From Candidatus Methylomirabilota bacterium (GTDB taxonomy: Bacteria > Methylomirabilota > Methylomirabilia > Methylomirabilales > Methylomirabilaceae), in NCBI GenBank assembly GCA_016207095.1, contig JACQQF010000037.1, forward strand, positions 24,276-88,275: a DNA stretch of 64,000 nt, given 5' to 3'. Shown here piece after piece: positions 14,799 through 23,528 of the stretch. The notes below the pieces were generated by a model. The model worked only from the letters and a program-made list of their open reading frames with translations, had not been told where the DNA came from and ran no database searches. The stretch's first letter is position 1. Each line of letters opens with the position of its first letter. Made by a program: the position numbers and the translations under genes.

Positions 14799-16163
14799 TT
14801 AGATGATGTCTTGGGACTCCAACTCTTTGATCTTCGCCTTCGAGAAGCCACAGAGCTTGGAGAGGATATACTCGTTATCGGCGCCGACCGGCTTGAAGGC
14901 CCACTTATGCCGCGGTGGGGTCTCCGACGCCATGAAGACCGGACCCTGGCTGAAGACCTCGCCGAAGGTCGGGTCGTCGATGAAGTGCACGTTCCCCCGC
15001 TGCAGGAAGTGCTCGCTGGTCGAAACCTCCTTGCTGTTCATTACTCGCTGCGCGTTGATGCCGTTCTTGTGCATGAACTCCTCGACCTGTTCCTTGGTCT
15101 TGTCCTTGGCCCAGACCTCGAGCGCCTCATACAACGCCGGCTGGTTCTCGGCCTTGACCCGGTCGTCGTGAGTCGGGAACTTCTTGGCCAGGTCGTCGCG
15201 GCCGACCGCCTTCATCAGCTTGGCATAATCGGCATCGGTGTAGGCGCTGACCAGGCAGAAGCCCTCTTCCGCCTCCGCCGGAAACTGCGAGCCCGGATAG
15301 GACGACTTCCCGCACCTGATGACCCCATGCACGGCCAGCAGCGGGTCCCAGTTGCCCCAGCGCTGCGCGACCAGGCCGTGCCGGCCGAACAGGGCAATGG
15401 CATCGGACAGGTGGCGCTGCGCCCCCTGGACCTGGGAGTATTCGAAGAAGTCGCCGACGCCGGAGACATTGTCGCGCCAGTAGAGCGCTGCAATGCACTG
15501 GAACGCCCCCATCATCCCGCCCCAGTAATCCATGATCCAGATCGTGTGCTTGGACGGGAGGCCGCTGGGGAACTTGCCTTCGTAGCCGGGGATCTTGACC
15601 GGCCACCCGGTGACAGAGAAGCACCCACCCTGGGCCTGGCCCAGGATGTCGTAGGACGCCCGCTTTCGGCCTGGACCCCAGCCGCCGAACCCGCCCAACC
15701 ACTGGTAGATGATCCGGGGATTGATCTGGCTGAGCTGCCGGTAGCCGATCCCCCAGCGGTCGAACGTCCCGGCCCGGTAGTTCTCGCAGACGATGTCCGA
15801 CTTGGCGCCCAACATCTTGACGATCTCCTGCCCCTCGGGCTTGTGGAAATCGACGGAGAGGAAATACTCGTTGTGATTCGCCCCGAAGAATCCGAGCCCC
15901 GTCCCCTTGTCAGGTAACCACTTGGAGAGCGGATAAAGCAACGGCTCGTTAAACGGGGTGGTATGACGCATCGGCTCTCCGCGCCGTGGAAGCTCGATCT
16001 TGATCACCTCGGCCCCCAGCTCCGCCAGGTAGTTGGCGGCGGAGGGACCCAGGATGTACTGCGTCATGGAGAGCGCCCGAACCCCTTTGAGGGGCTCCGG
16101 CTTGCTAAAGACTTTCTTCGGGTCGAAGGCATCCCGACAATACTCTTCAAAGGACATCGCCAT
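14799..16163 (-). CDS. CaiB/BaiF (class III) CoA-transferase, second of a pair
   Basis: ATG 16163 shares its A with the TAA of the upstream transferase (TAATG), so the two are coupled; 454 aa. The family's N-terminal Rossmann-like part (LKGVRALSMTQYILGPSAANYLAELGAEVIKIELP) and GIGYRQLSQINPRIIYQWLGGFG are present. ASYDILGQAQGG carries the aspartate expected to form the acyl-anhydride/CoA thioester intermediate. It is longer than typical 400-residue members. Adjacent paired class III enzymes often form hetero-oligomers (as in BbsEF), which is inferred here. The substrate is unknown. Confidence 0.85.
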   Translation of the reverse strand: MAMSFEEYCRDAFDPKKVFSKPEPLKGVRALSMTQYILGPSAANYLAELGAEVIKIELPRRGEPMRHTTPFNEPLLYPLSKWLPDKGTGLGFFGANHNEYFLSVDFHKPEGQEIVKMLGAKSDIVCENYRAGTFDRWGIGYRQLSQINPRIIYQWLGGFGGWGPGRKRASYDILGQAQGGCFSVTGWPVKIPGYEGKFPSGLPSKHTIWIMDYWGGMMGAFQCIAALYWRDNVSGVGDFFEYSQVQGAQRHLSDAIALFGRHGLVAQRWGNWDPLLAVHGVIRCGKSSYPGSQFPAEAEEGFCLVSAYTDADYAKLMKAVGRDDLAKKFPTHDDRVKAENQPALYEALEVWAKDKTKEQVEEFMHKNGINAQRVMNSKEVSTSEHFLQRGNVHFIDDPTFGEVFSQGPVFMASETPPRHKWAFKPVGADNEYILSKLCGFSKAKIKELESQDII

Positions 16164-17575
16164 TAGATTACCCCCTTTCCCTTCAGACCGTCCATGTCGG
16201 CCTTGGTGAGGCCCAGCAGGCGGCGGTAGACGTCGTCGTTGTCTTGTCCGGTCGGCCGGCCGATCCACTTGACGCGGCCTGGCGTCCGGTATCCGAGGAA
16301 GGCCGAGCTCCCGATCAGCACCGGGCCGTAGTTCTGGTCGTCGATGACCTCCATGTGGCCCCGATACTTATAGTGCGGGGTCTCGCACACCTCGTCGAAG
16401 AACGAGACGCCGCCCGAGGCCACTTCTTCAGCCTGGAGTTTCGTCTCGGCCTCATATCGAGTGTTGTCCTTGAACCATTCAGAAAGGGTGGTGTAGGTCT
16501 CCACCTGCATGTAGTGGGGAAGCCGGTCGGTGACCACCTTGAGCTTCGGGTCCTCGATGATGTGCTGCTCAAGGGCTGGTTGGTCCTTGCCGACTGTCTT
16601 CCAGATGCGGAACCAGAGGCGGTCGTGGCCTCCGCCGACCATGATCTGACCGTCCTTACACGGGTTCACCGCATAGATGTTGATCGCCAGGTCCCAGTTG
16701 CCGTAGCGGGGCCGGATGCTGCCATCCATGCCGTACCAGCCCCAGTTGTAGTCGAGGATCCGGATGACCCCATTGGCCGCCGTGGCCTCGATGAACTGCC
16801 CACGCCCTGACACCTTCTCCCGGTAGTAGAGGGCGGTCATGATCCCGATCGCGGCCGAGGTGCCGCCGACCTGGTCGCACATCCACCAGCCGGATCGAGT
16901 CGGTGTCCCACCGAACGACTTCGGCGCGCCCGTCCCGTGCACGAAGCCGCAGGCGGCTTGCGCTGTCGGGTCCAGGTTGCCTGGCCTATCCTTCATCGGG
17001 CCCCACTGGCCAAGCTGTCCCACCCAGCAGTAGACCAGGCGGGGATTGATCTGCGAGAGCTGGCGGTAGCCGATCCCTTTGGCATCCCAGTCACCGGGGG
17101 GGGCGTTCTCGATGATCACGTCGGCTTGCACAGCGAGCTTCTTGAGCAGCTCCCGCCCTTCGGCCGTCTCCAGATTGAGGGTGACTGACTGCTTGCTGCG
17201 GGCCTCGGTCAGGAACCGCGCCCCGACCTCCCCGCCGTGAGTGTCCTTGAACATATACTCCTTGCGGCCGAACGGGGTCAGCTTGCGTAGCGGGTCTCCG
17301 CCGATCGGCTCCACCATGATGACCTCGGCCCCCTTCTCCGAAAAGAGCGAGGAGCACCAATGTCCGATGACCATGTTGCTGGTGCAATCCAAGACCCTGA
17401 CGCGGTCCAGGGCCTCTGGCTTCTTGAAGTTCTCGCTCTGTCGCAGGGCCGACTCAAGCCAGAGCGCATACTCCTTCTTCTGGTCGCTCTCCCCCTGATA
17501 GACCTCATCGGGAGTGGGGGTTGCGACCGCCGGCCAGGGCAGGACTGGAATATTTGGCTTCTTCTGGTCTGCCAT
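16163..17575 (-). CDS. CaiB/BaiF (class III) CoA-transferase, first of a pair
   Basis: 470 aa from ATG with AGGAGG upstream. An extended N-terminus of about 50 residues precedes the class III core (VRVLDCTSNMVIGHWCSSLFSEKGAEVIMVEPIGGDPLR). It shares GIGYRQLSQINPR with its partner and has GNLDPTAQAACG, where the Asp aligns with the catalytic aspartate of formyl-CoA transferase. It transfers CoA between organic acids. The gene is 219 bp downstream of an IclR-family regulator on the same strand, a common arrangement for organic-acid or aromatic catabolic operons. Confidence 0.85.
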   Translation of the reverse strand: MADQKKPNIPVLPWPAVATPTPDEVYQGESDQKKEYALWLESALRQSENFKKPEALDRVRVLDCTSNMVIGHWCSSLFSEKGAEVIMVEPIGGDPLRKLTPFGRKEYMFKDTHGGEVGARFLTEARSKQSVTLNLETAEGRELLKKLAVQADVIIENAPPGDWDAKGIGYRQLSQINPRLVYCWVGQLGQWGPMKDRPGNLDPTAQAACGFVHGTGAPKSFGGTPTRSGWWMCDQVGGTSAAIGIMTALYYREKVSGRGQFIEATAANGVIRILDYNWGWYGMDGSIRPRYGNWDLAINIYAVNPCKDGQIMVGGGHDRLWFRIWKTVGKDQPALEQHIIEDPKLKVVTDRLPHYMQVETYTTLSEWFKDNTRYEAETKLQAEEVASGGVSFFDEVCETPHYKYRGHMEVIDDQNYGPVLIGSSAFLGYRTPGRVKWIGRPTGQDNDDVYRRLLGLTKADMDGLKGKGVI

Positions 17576-17680
17576 GCTTTACCCTCCTGTCTTTCATCCA
17601 GTTGAGAGATCCAACCCGAACGGGATACAACTCGAAGTTCCAAGCACGCCCTTACTACACCCCTGAGATCCAGAAATCGT

Positions 17681-17729
17681 TTGACCTGTCAATCACCCCC
17701 ATCCTCAAGACCGGAAGTAAAGCTTCCGG
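17681..17729 (-). promoter_or_regulatory. Two palindromes in the promoter region of the CoA-transferase operon
   Basis: TTGACCTGTCAA (17681-17692) and CCGGAAG-N5-CTTCCGG (17711-17729) lie in the 218-bp gap between the IclR-family gene and the first transferase. The second could also be a hairpin after the regulator gene, but no U-tract follows. Either is a candidate operator for the upstream regulator; nothing else stands out in this gap. Confidence 0.35.
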
Positions 17730-17793
17730 GAAAGGCTTTTTCAAACACCGAATAATCTCGCCTCCAACCCACAATAAAACGCTGTTCTACTCA

Positions 17794-18597
17794 CTAACTC
17801 GGCACCACACCGATCTCGTACCCAAGGCGTTCAGAGATCTTCTCCCCCGCCTCTTTGACGAGTGGGACCAGTTCCTTCTCGATCCGCTCCATGGAGAACC
17901 GAGAGAGTGGCCCAGACAGGCCAACGCTGGCCACGACCTTGTGAGAGTAGTCTCTGACAGGAGCAGCAAGACACCGCACTCCTAACTCAAACTCTTCATT
18001 ATCCAAGACGAACCCCACCTTCGCAACCTCCCGGAGATGTTCCCTAAGCGCCTCGGGGCTCACGATGGTGTTCTCGGTGAGCTTGCGCAGCGGTGTGTCT
18101 TTGAAGAGTAGTTGCAACCGATCAGCCGATTCAAAGGCCAATTGGACCTTCCCTGCAGCGGTGCAGTGTGCTGGAAGGCGCTGTCCCAGTCGAAGCACGA
18201 TCCGAACGGTCTGACTGGTCTCGTGCATGAGAACATAGATGACATCGGAACCGTCCAGAATAGCGAGATTGGCGGTTTCATCGCATTTGTTGACGAGCTC
18301 CTCGAGGATCGGCCTGGCCTGACGCCGAAGGCCAAGATGGTGGAGGAAAACATTTGCGATCTCGAATGTCTTGATTCCAAGGCGATAGTTTCCGCTTTTT
18401 CTGTCCTGCTCGATGTAGCCGCGAACCTCAAGTGTGGCCAGCAGCCGGAACACATTATTCTTGTGCAGATTGAGCTTCTGCGCTAACTCCGTGACCCCCA
18501 ATTCCTCTGCGCTAAAGTCGAATGACTCCAGGATATCAAGCGCTCGGTCTACCGACTGGACGACATAATCAGCCTTCTCCTTCTTCCGATGCTCCAT
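17794..18597 (-). CDS. IclR-family transcriptional regulator (CoA-transferase-linked)
   Basis: ATG 18597 (MEHRKKEKADYVVQSVDRAL) gives 267 aa; the longer open frame upstream crosses the promoter. The N-terminal winged helix-turn-helix spans about residues 13-75 (LGVTELAQKLNLHKNNVFRLLATLEVRGYI). The effector domain includes LPAHCTAAGKVQLAF, the conserved T-A-x-G-K segment, and EFELGVRCLAAPVRDY, the conserved late motif. It probably senses the acid or acyl-CoA handled by the downstream CoA-transferases. It is not a close copy of the other IclR in the window. Confidence 0.9.
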   Translation of the reverse strand: MEHRKKEKADYVVQSVDRALDILESFDFSAEELGVTELAQKLNLHKNNVFRLLATLEVRGYIEQDRKSGNYRLGIKTFEIANVFLHHLGLRRQARPILEELVNKCDETANLAILDGSDVIYVLMHETSQTVRIVLRLGQRLPAHCTAAGKVQLAFESADRLQLLFKDTPLRKLTENTIVSPEALREHLREVAKVGFVLDNEEFELGVRCLAAPVRDYSHKVVASVGLSGPLSRFSMERIEKELVPLVKEAGEKISERLGYEIGVVPS

Positions 18598-18703
18598 GCA
18601 GGCCTCACAATCCCTCCGAAGGAGAAAACTATTCCTGCCCGGAGAGCATCCTCTTCTGGCTCTACATCGGCTTGGATTCAGGGGAGGGGAAAGACGCTTG
18701 GGG

Positions 18704-18732
18704 ACTATAAAATAATGTTCTATTTCTGTCAA
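18704..18732 (-). promoter_or_regulatory. Sigma70-type promoter of the second iclR-family gene
   Basis: On the minus strand TTGACA (18727-18732), a 17-bp spacer and TATAGT (18704-18709) make a near-consensus promoter about 105 bp upstream of the ATG at 18597. The surrounding A/T-rich patch contrasts with the GC-rich neighbourhood. Confidence 0.7.
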
Positions 18733-18804
18733 GGAAAAAATTAAACGCCATTACAAAAGCGAATGTGAACTACTGAGGCGGGCCTTAGGAGGACCCTTCC
18801 CCGC

Positions 18805-19503
18805 TCAGGCCTCCACCCTATTGCCGAAGATCGCCGTGCCGATCCGCACCAGCGTCGCCCCCTCTTCAATGGCGACCTCGAAGTCATTGCTCATCCCCAT
18901 CGAAAGGTGGCGGAGCCGGTAGTCGGGATGGGTATCAGCCGCTTCATCTCGCAATAGGCGGAGCCTTCGAAAGAAGGGGCGGGCGTCCTGAGGGTTCCTG
19001 TGAAACGGTGGGATGGCCATCAATCCTTCGATGGTCAGGTGGGCATAGGCGCGGCAGGCCTGGAGTAACGGGAGAAGCTCGCTCTCGTGAAGGCCGGACT
19101 TGTCCGATTCTCCTCCCAGGTTGACTTCGATCAGCGCCCGAACCTGCTTCCGCAGTGCCGCCCCATGCCGGTCCATGGAGGCGGCGAGTTTTACCGAGTC
19201 GAGGGAGTGGATGAGGTCGAACAGCTCGACGGCAAGCTTACTCTTGTTCGTCTGAAGGGTGCCGACAAGGTGCCACTGAGTGGAGGGTGAACCGAGAAGG
19301 GCGACTTTCCCCTTTGCCTCTTGGACCCGATTCTCGCCAAACACCTTAAGGCCGGCGTCAAGCGCCTCACGGATTTGGGACACCGCCACGCTTTTTGTGA
19401 CGGCGACGAGTTCCACACCATTCGGATCCCGATCGGACCGGCCGGCCGCCTCGGCGATTCGCCGCCTCACCTGCTCGATCCGCTCTCGGACCCCTCCTCC
19501 CAC
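18805..19503 (-). CDS. yggS: YggS-family PLP homeostasis protein
   Basis: 232 aa from GTG 19503. It follows the alanine-racemase-like barrel of the YggS/PROSC family: LVAVTKSV with the PLP lysine, [36 protein letters not shown] and a terminal [28 protein letters not shown]. These proteins bind and buffer pyridoxal phosphate and have no known enzymatic activity. Its position after ftsZ is the usual one in many bacteria, where yggS is part of the division cluster. Here a repeat cluster and a small zinc-ribbon gene intervene. Confidence 0.92.
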   Translation of the reverse strand: MGGGVRERIEQVRRRIAEAAGRSDRDPNGVELVAVTKSVAVSQIREALDAGLKVFGENRVQEAKGKVALLGSPSTQWHLVGTLQTNKSKLAVELFDLIHSLDSVKLAASMDRHGAALRKQVRALIEVNLGGESDKSGLHESELLPLLQACRAYAHLTIEGLMAIPPFHRNPQDARPFFRRLRLLRDEAADTHPDYRLRHLSMGMSNDFEVAIEEGATLVRIGTAIFGNRVEA

Positions 19504-19651
19504 GCTCGCCGCCCCCTTTCCCTTACCCTAACAGAACGGAACGCCGAGCGTCAACGAGAGAGGCGTGATGGGCGGGGCGCGGCACGTTGAAGGGAACGTC
19601 AGCGATCTCCTTTCCGGGCAGACCGCCGCAACCCTTATTCCCGCCGCCCGC

Positions 19652-19843
19652 TTAGGATGCGCTGTCCTGGTTGCTGCGAGCCCTAAGCTCTGCGATCCCC
19701 TCGAACCGCAAGATCCGCCGACAGTTCGGACAGACATTCTTTATTCCGCCGATCGTCGCCAGGCAGTGCGGACAGGTGAGACCCGAGCCGCCTGGAAGCA
19801 GAAGCCATCGTATCAGTTCGCTGAAGCGTCGCCCTCTATCCAT
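19652..19843 (-). CDS. Small zinc-ribbon protein, 63 aa
   Basis: ATG 19843 has GGGAGAG 4 bp upstream. The short product carries two CxxC knuckles, CPHC near 24 and CPNC near 38, separated by 10 residues, and a basic N-terminus. It is typical of minimal zinc-ribbon proteins of unknown role. The gene is on the same strand as ftsZ and yggS but is separated from ftsZ by about 260 bp of repeat elements, so it could be independently expressed. Its small size keeps confidence modest. Confidence 0.5.
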   Translation of the reverse strand: MDRGRRFSELIRWLLLPGGSGLTCPHCLATIGGIKNVCPNCRRILRFEGIAELRARSNQDSAS

Positions 19844-19887
19844 CGTCTCTCCCGAATGTGCCAGGGATCCAACTTCCTCCTTGATCC

Positions 19888-20109
19888 CTAATGCCGTTCC
19901 AACTCGTTACGGCCAACCGCTGACAGGTATCCTGCAGCGGTTGTTCAACGATCGCTTTCCCTAGTGCCGTTCCAACCATCCGGCTTCACGACACACAATG
20001 ATGTGTGGGCAACTTACTCGGCCTGTGAATGGTGTCATTGTTCGTCCCAAAAAAGGTTGGAACGGCAACTAACCTCGCCCCTTTGGCATCAATGGTTGGA
20101 ACGGCACTA
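19888..20109 (-). mobile_element. Small inverted-repeat element interrupted by a second one (outer copy)
   Basis: The outer ends are CTAATGCCGTTCCAAC (19888) and GTTGGAACGGCACTA (to 20109), inverted copies of the same terminus. An inner element occupies 19961-20072. The non-inserted part is about 110 bp and includes a hairpin CAACCGCTG...CAGCGGTTG. The end at 20107-20109 supplies the TAG stop codon of ftsZ. No protein is encoded, so it must be non-autonomous. Confidence 0.75.
19961..20072. mobile_element. Small inverted-repeat element, family B copy 1 (nested)
   Basis: About 110 bp, bounded by CTAGTGCCGTTCCAAC and GTTGGAACGGCA(A)CTA. The interior (CACGACAC, GATGTGTGGGCAACTTA, TCGGCC, GTCATT, CCCAAAAA) is clearly shared with the element at 63901-64000. 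It is inserted inside another element, showing that the family transposed more than once. Confidence 0.75.
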
Positions 20110-21285
20110 ATCGGCCTTCCGACGCAGGAAGGTCGGGATATCCAGTTCGTCCTCATCAATGTCGCGGGATTTGAGTTGTTCAAGATCACGAAGCCTGAGC
20201 TGTTCATCCGACGCCTCGCTTCCGACCGATCCACGCTTCCTGAGGAAGCCCCCTCGTTCGGCCGCCCTTGCCGTGTAGGCCTTCATCTCGACCATGTTTG
20301 ACGGTTCCTCTCCTCTCGCTGAGAGCGCGACATCGAACCCCGTGGCGATCACGGTCACCCGAACATCGTTGTTCAGCGATTCGTCGATCACGGCCCCGAA
20401 GATGATATTGGCATCGGGATGGGCCGACTTGCAGATGGCGGAACTCGCCTCGTTCACCTCGTAGAGCGATAGCGAGGGGCCGCCGGTAATGTTGATGAGG
20501 ACGCCTTTGGCGCCGTCGATGGCGACGTTCTCCAGGAGGGGGCTACTGATGGCTTTGGAGGCCGCCTCCTGAGCTGCGTTCTCGCCGGACGCGGTCCCGA
20601 TCCCCATCATGGCGATCCCACGCTCCGACATAATGGTCTTCACATCGGCGAAGTCGAGGTTGATCAGGCCCGGCACTACAATGAGGTCCGCAATCCCCTG
20701 GACCGCCTGTCGCAGGATCTCATCAGCAAGCTTGAAGGCATCCATCATGGGGGTATGCCGCTCGACCACTTGGAGGAGTCGTTGGTTCGGGATGGTGATC
20801 AAGGTGTCGACGCACTCGCGCAGCGCCTGGAGCCCCCGCTCTGCGTGGAGCTCTCGGACCTTGCCCTCGAACTGGAACGGCTTCGTCACGACCCCGACGG
20901 TCAGGATGCCCAACTCCTTGGCCAGATTGGCCATAATAGGCGCCGCGCCGGTTCCCGTCCCTCCTCCGAGACCGGCGGTGATAAAGACCATATCCGCGCC
21001 GTCCAGGAGGGTCAGGATCTTGTCGGTATCCTCAATCGCCGCGTTCCGCCCAATCTCCGGATTGGCGCCCGCCCCGAGCCCTTTGGTCAGGTTCGCGCCG
21101 ATCTGAAGCTTCCCTGCAACCGGCGACAGCTTCAACGCCTGCGTATCGGTGTTGACGACGAAAAACTCGACGCCGGCGAAGTTTGCCGCCAACATCCGGT
21201 TCACCGCGTTGGATCCGCCGCCCCCGACCCCGATCACCTTGATCTTGGCCACGTGCCCGGCATCGACCTCCATCTCGAACGGCAT
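20107..21285 (-). CDS. ftsZ: Cell division protein FtsZ
   Basis: 392 aa, tubulin-like GTPase that forms the Z ring. [10 protein letters not shown] lies near residues 20-30, the tubulin signature GGGTGTG at 107-113, and the synergy loop [11 protein letters not shown] near 212-222. The conserved C-terminal peptide that binds FtsA ([11 protein letters not shown]) is followed by only KAD. The stop TAG is formed by the end of an inserted repeat element, so the last residues could originally have been different. It is the last gene of the dcw cluster, 155 bp after ftsA. Confidence 0.98.
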   Translation of the reverse strand: MPFEMEVDAGHVAKIKVIGVGGGGSNAVNRMLAANFAGVEFFVVNTDTQALKLSPVAGKLQIGANLTKGLGAGANPEIGRNAAIEDTDKILTLLDGADMVFITAGLGGGTGTGAAPIMANLAKELGILTVGVVTKPFQFEGKVRELHAERGLQALRECVDTLITIPNQRLLQVVERHTPMMDAFKLADEILRQAVQGIADLIVVPGLINLDFADVKTIMSERGIAMMGIGTASGENAAQEAASKAISSPLLENVAIDGAKGVLINITGGPSLSLYEVNEASSAICKSAHPDANIIFGAVIDESLNNDVRVTVIATGFDVALSARGEEPSNMVEMKAYTARAAERGGFLRKRGSVGSEASDEQLRLRDLEQLKSRDIDEDELDIPTFLRRKAD

Positions 21286-21308
21286 CCGCGCCTCCTTACG
21301 TGAAAGGT

Positions 21309-21436
21309 GTTAACGGTTCACGGTTCATGGTTCATGGTTCACAGAGGAAAGCGTTCACGGTTTAACGTTCACTGTTAACGGACAGGAAAAAACACGTCGA
21401 TTCTTCTTCCGGTCAACTGTCAACTGTGGACCGTCA
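21309..21436. repeat. 7-bp-period degenerate repeat between ftsA and ftsZ
   Basis: The gap consists of GGTTCAC/GGTTCAT units and their near-complements (GTTCACTGTTAACG, TCAACTGTCAACTG). The repeat unit is seven bases with point differences. It fills nearly the whole ftsA-ftsZ spacer and can pair with itself. Confidence 0.75.
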
Positions 21437-21440
21437 ACCC

Positions 21441-22676
21441 TCATAAAAAATCGCTGAACCACTGCATCATCCGCTTGATCACCTTGTCCACCAATGTTCG
21501 CTCCGAGAACTTGTCGAAGCGTCGGTGATCCAGGTGGTCCCTTCCGTACAGCACCAGGCCGACCCCGGTCGCGTACATGGGGGAGCTGACGACCTCCTTC
21601 AGGCCGCCGACGCCCGTCGGCATCCCCAGTCGAACCGGAAGGTCGAACAGCTGTTCGGCCAGCTCCGGCACCCCCTCCATGATCGAAGAACCGCCCGTGA
21701 CCACCACTCCGGCAGCCACCTGCCGCATGAAGCCGGCCCGGCGAACCTCCAGCTCGACCAGCGTGAAGATCTCCTCCATTCTCGGCTGGACGATCTCGCA
21801 GAGCATCTGGCGCGACAGAAGGCGGGGCTTTCGGCCGCCGACGCTCGGGACCTCCACGACCTCCTCGCTGCTCACCAAGGACGCCAGGGCGCAGCCAAAC
21901 TGGCGCTTGATCTCCTCTGCAGAGTGAGGGGGGGTCCTGAGCCCGATGGCGATGTCGTGGGTCAGATGGTCCCCGCCCAGCGAGAGCACCGCGGTATGGC
22001 GGATGCTGCCGTCAACGAATACGGCAATGTCCGACGTCCCACCGCCGATGTCCACCAGGAGCACGCCAAGCTCCTTCTCGTCGGCGGTGAGGGTCGCCTC
22101 GCTAGAGGCCAACGGCTGCAGGACGATGTCCCGAACCTCCAGCCCGGCCCGGGCGGCGCACTTGATGATATTCTCCGCCGACGCGATGGCGCCCGTCACA
22201 ATATGCACCTCGGCCTCGAGCCGATGGCCGCTCATCCCAAGCGGCTCCTTCACCCCTCCCTGATCGTCGATGATAAACTCCTGCGGGATGATGTGAATCA
22301 CCTTGCGATCGGCCGGAAGCGTGACCGCCTTCGCCGCCTCGATGACCCTATCGACATCGGCTTGCGTGACCTCTTGGTTTTTGCCAGAGACCGCGATGAC
22401 CCCTCGGCTGTTGAGCCCCTTTATATGACCCCCAGCGATCCCCACGAACGCGGAGTCCAGGGAGATGCCGGCCATTGCCTCAGCCGCCTCGACCGCTTTC
22501 TTGATTGAGTCAACCGTCCCATCGATGTTGACAACCACCCCCTTCCTCAATCCTCTCGAAGGGTTGGTCCCGCAACCGATGATCTCAACCCCGCTCTCCG
22601 TGACCTCCGCGACGATCACGCAGATCTTCGTCGTGCCGATGTCCAGCCCGGTGACGATCTCGGCTCCCTTGGTCAC
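21441..22676 (-). CDS. ftsA: Cell division protein FtsA
   Basis: 411 aa, actin-fold ATPase that tethers FtsZ to the membrane. It begins with GLDIGTTKICVIVAEV (phosphate-1 loop). LLVDIGGGTSDIAVF (phosphate-2) lies near 205, and VVVTGGSSIMEGVPELAE near 325 is the adenosine motif. It ends in an amphipathic membrane-targeting helix (VIKRMMQWFSDFL). The start overlaps the ftsQ stop as ATGA. Length and order are typical. Confidence 0.97.
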   Translation of the reverse strand: MTKGAEIVTGLDIGTTKICVIVAEVTESGVEIIGCGTNPSRGLRKGVVVNIDGTVDSIKKAVEAAEAMAGISLDSAFVGIAGGHIKGLNSRGVIAVSGKNQEVTQADVDRVIEAAKAVTLPADRKVIHIIPQEFIIDDQGGVKEPLGMSGHRLEAEVHIVTGAIASAENIIKCAARAGLEVRDIVLQPLASSEATLTADEKELGVLLVDIGGGTSDIAVFVDGSIRHTAVLSLGGDHLTHDIAIGLRTPPHSAEEIKRQFGCALASLVSSEEVVEVPSVGGRKPRLLSRQMLCEIVQPRMEEIFTLVELEVRRAGFMRQVAAGVVVTGGSSIMEGVPELAEQLFDLPVRLGMPTGVGGLKEVVSSPMYATGVGLVLYGRDHLDHRRFDKFSERTLVDKVIKRMMQWFSDFL

Positions 22677-23455
22677 GCCTCCCCCCCCTTCGGAATCGGC
22701 TTGATGATGATCTTATCGGCGAAACGGAGATCGGCATATTCCAGCTCGCGAAGGCTGATCGCACGAATCCGGAGCACCCTGGCGAGCCGATCCAACTGCC
22801 AACGCAAGGCGTCCTCTTGGACACGTAGATACGGCATCCCGTGGCCCAGCGAGACGGTGCAGCTCCCGTCGCCCTCCAGCCGGATCTCACGGGCCTGGAC
22901 CCCGGCCCCAAGGGCGTCTTGCTGAAACTGCCGCCACAGGCGCGAACCCTGCTCAAGGCGAGCCGCGTCGAGTCGGTCACCCGCGCTGAGAGGCTGGTCA
23001 ACGTTGATTCTCAGGATCGGAAGGTTAGACATCTCCTCAACACGCGCGTCCTTCAGAATCATCCCGTCGTCGCTCACGAGAAAAGCGTGATCGGTCAACA
23101 CAACCGCTCGAGGCGTCCGCTCCGACACCCGAATGAACAAGCTTGACGGAAGACGGCGGCTCACACTGGCCGCTTTGATCCAAGGGTTGCGCATGATACG
23201 CCCGGCCAGACCGCTCAGGTCTACCTCAAGCATGCTCGCATTGGGCGGCAGGCCGAGGCTCTGGATGACCGACACAGTGGGCACTCGCCGGTTCCCCTCA
23301 ACAACGAGATCGGTGATCTGAAAGTAGCGCAAACGTAGCAGGCGCGGAACCTCCCGGCGACCGACCTGCCCGAGCGTGACCAGAACCGCAAGAAGGACAA
23401 TCGGCACCGCAACCTTCCGCATCCGAGGACCGATCAGGGCCGCAAGGCGCCTCAC
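22673..23455 (-). CDS. ftsQ: Cell division protein FtsQ
   Basis: I used GTG 23455, giving 260 aa; ATG 23422 is the alternative, and the frame is open upstream through the end of murB without a convincing start. A single N-terminal membrane span (KVAVPIVLLAVLVTLGQV) is followed by the POTRA domain (FQITDLVVEGNRRVPTVSVIQSLGL) and the FtsQ beta domain (VSRRLPSSLFIRVSERTPRAVV). It links the FtsBL complex to the divisome. It overlaps ftsA by four bases. Confidence 0.9.
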   Translation of the reverse strand: MRRLAALIGPRMRKVAVPIVLLAVLVTLGQVGRREVPRLLRLRYFQITDLVVEGNRRVPTVSVIQSLGLPPNASMLEVDLSGLAGRIMRNPWIKAASVSRRLPSSLFIRVSERTPRAVVLTDHAFLVSDDGMILKDARVEEMSNLPILRINVDQPLSAGDRLDAARLEQGSRLWRQFQQDALGAGVQAREIRLEGDGSCTVSLGHGMPYLRVQEDALRWQLDRLARVLRIRAISLRELEYADLRFADKIIIKPIPKGGEA

Positions 23456-23528
23456 GCGCCAGATGCGCCCCGGCCGTGCCGACGCGAGCCTCAGGAAGCG
23501 CCGGCTCGGGCGAAACGCGGCCTCGTCC

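Noticed and set aside
14220..15917. A 565-codon open frame on the plus strand across the CoA-transferase gene
   Set aside because: It is antisense to a well-supported CaiB/BaiF gene and has the arginine/proline/leucine-rich composition of a shadow frame in GC-rich DNA; no ribosome-binding site or domain.
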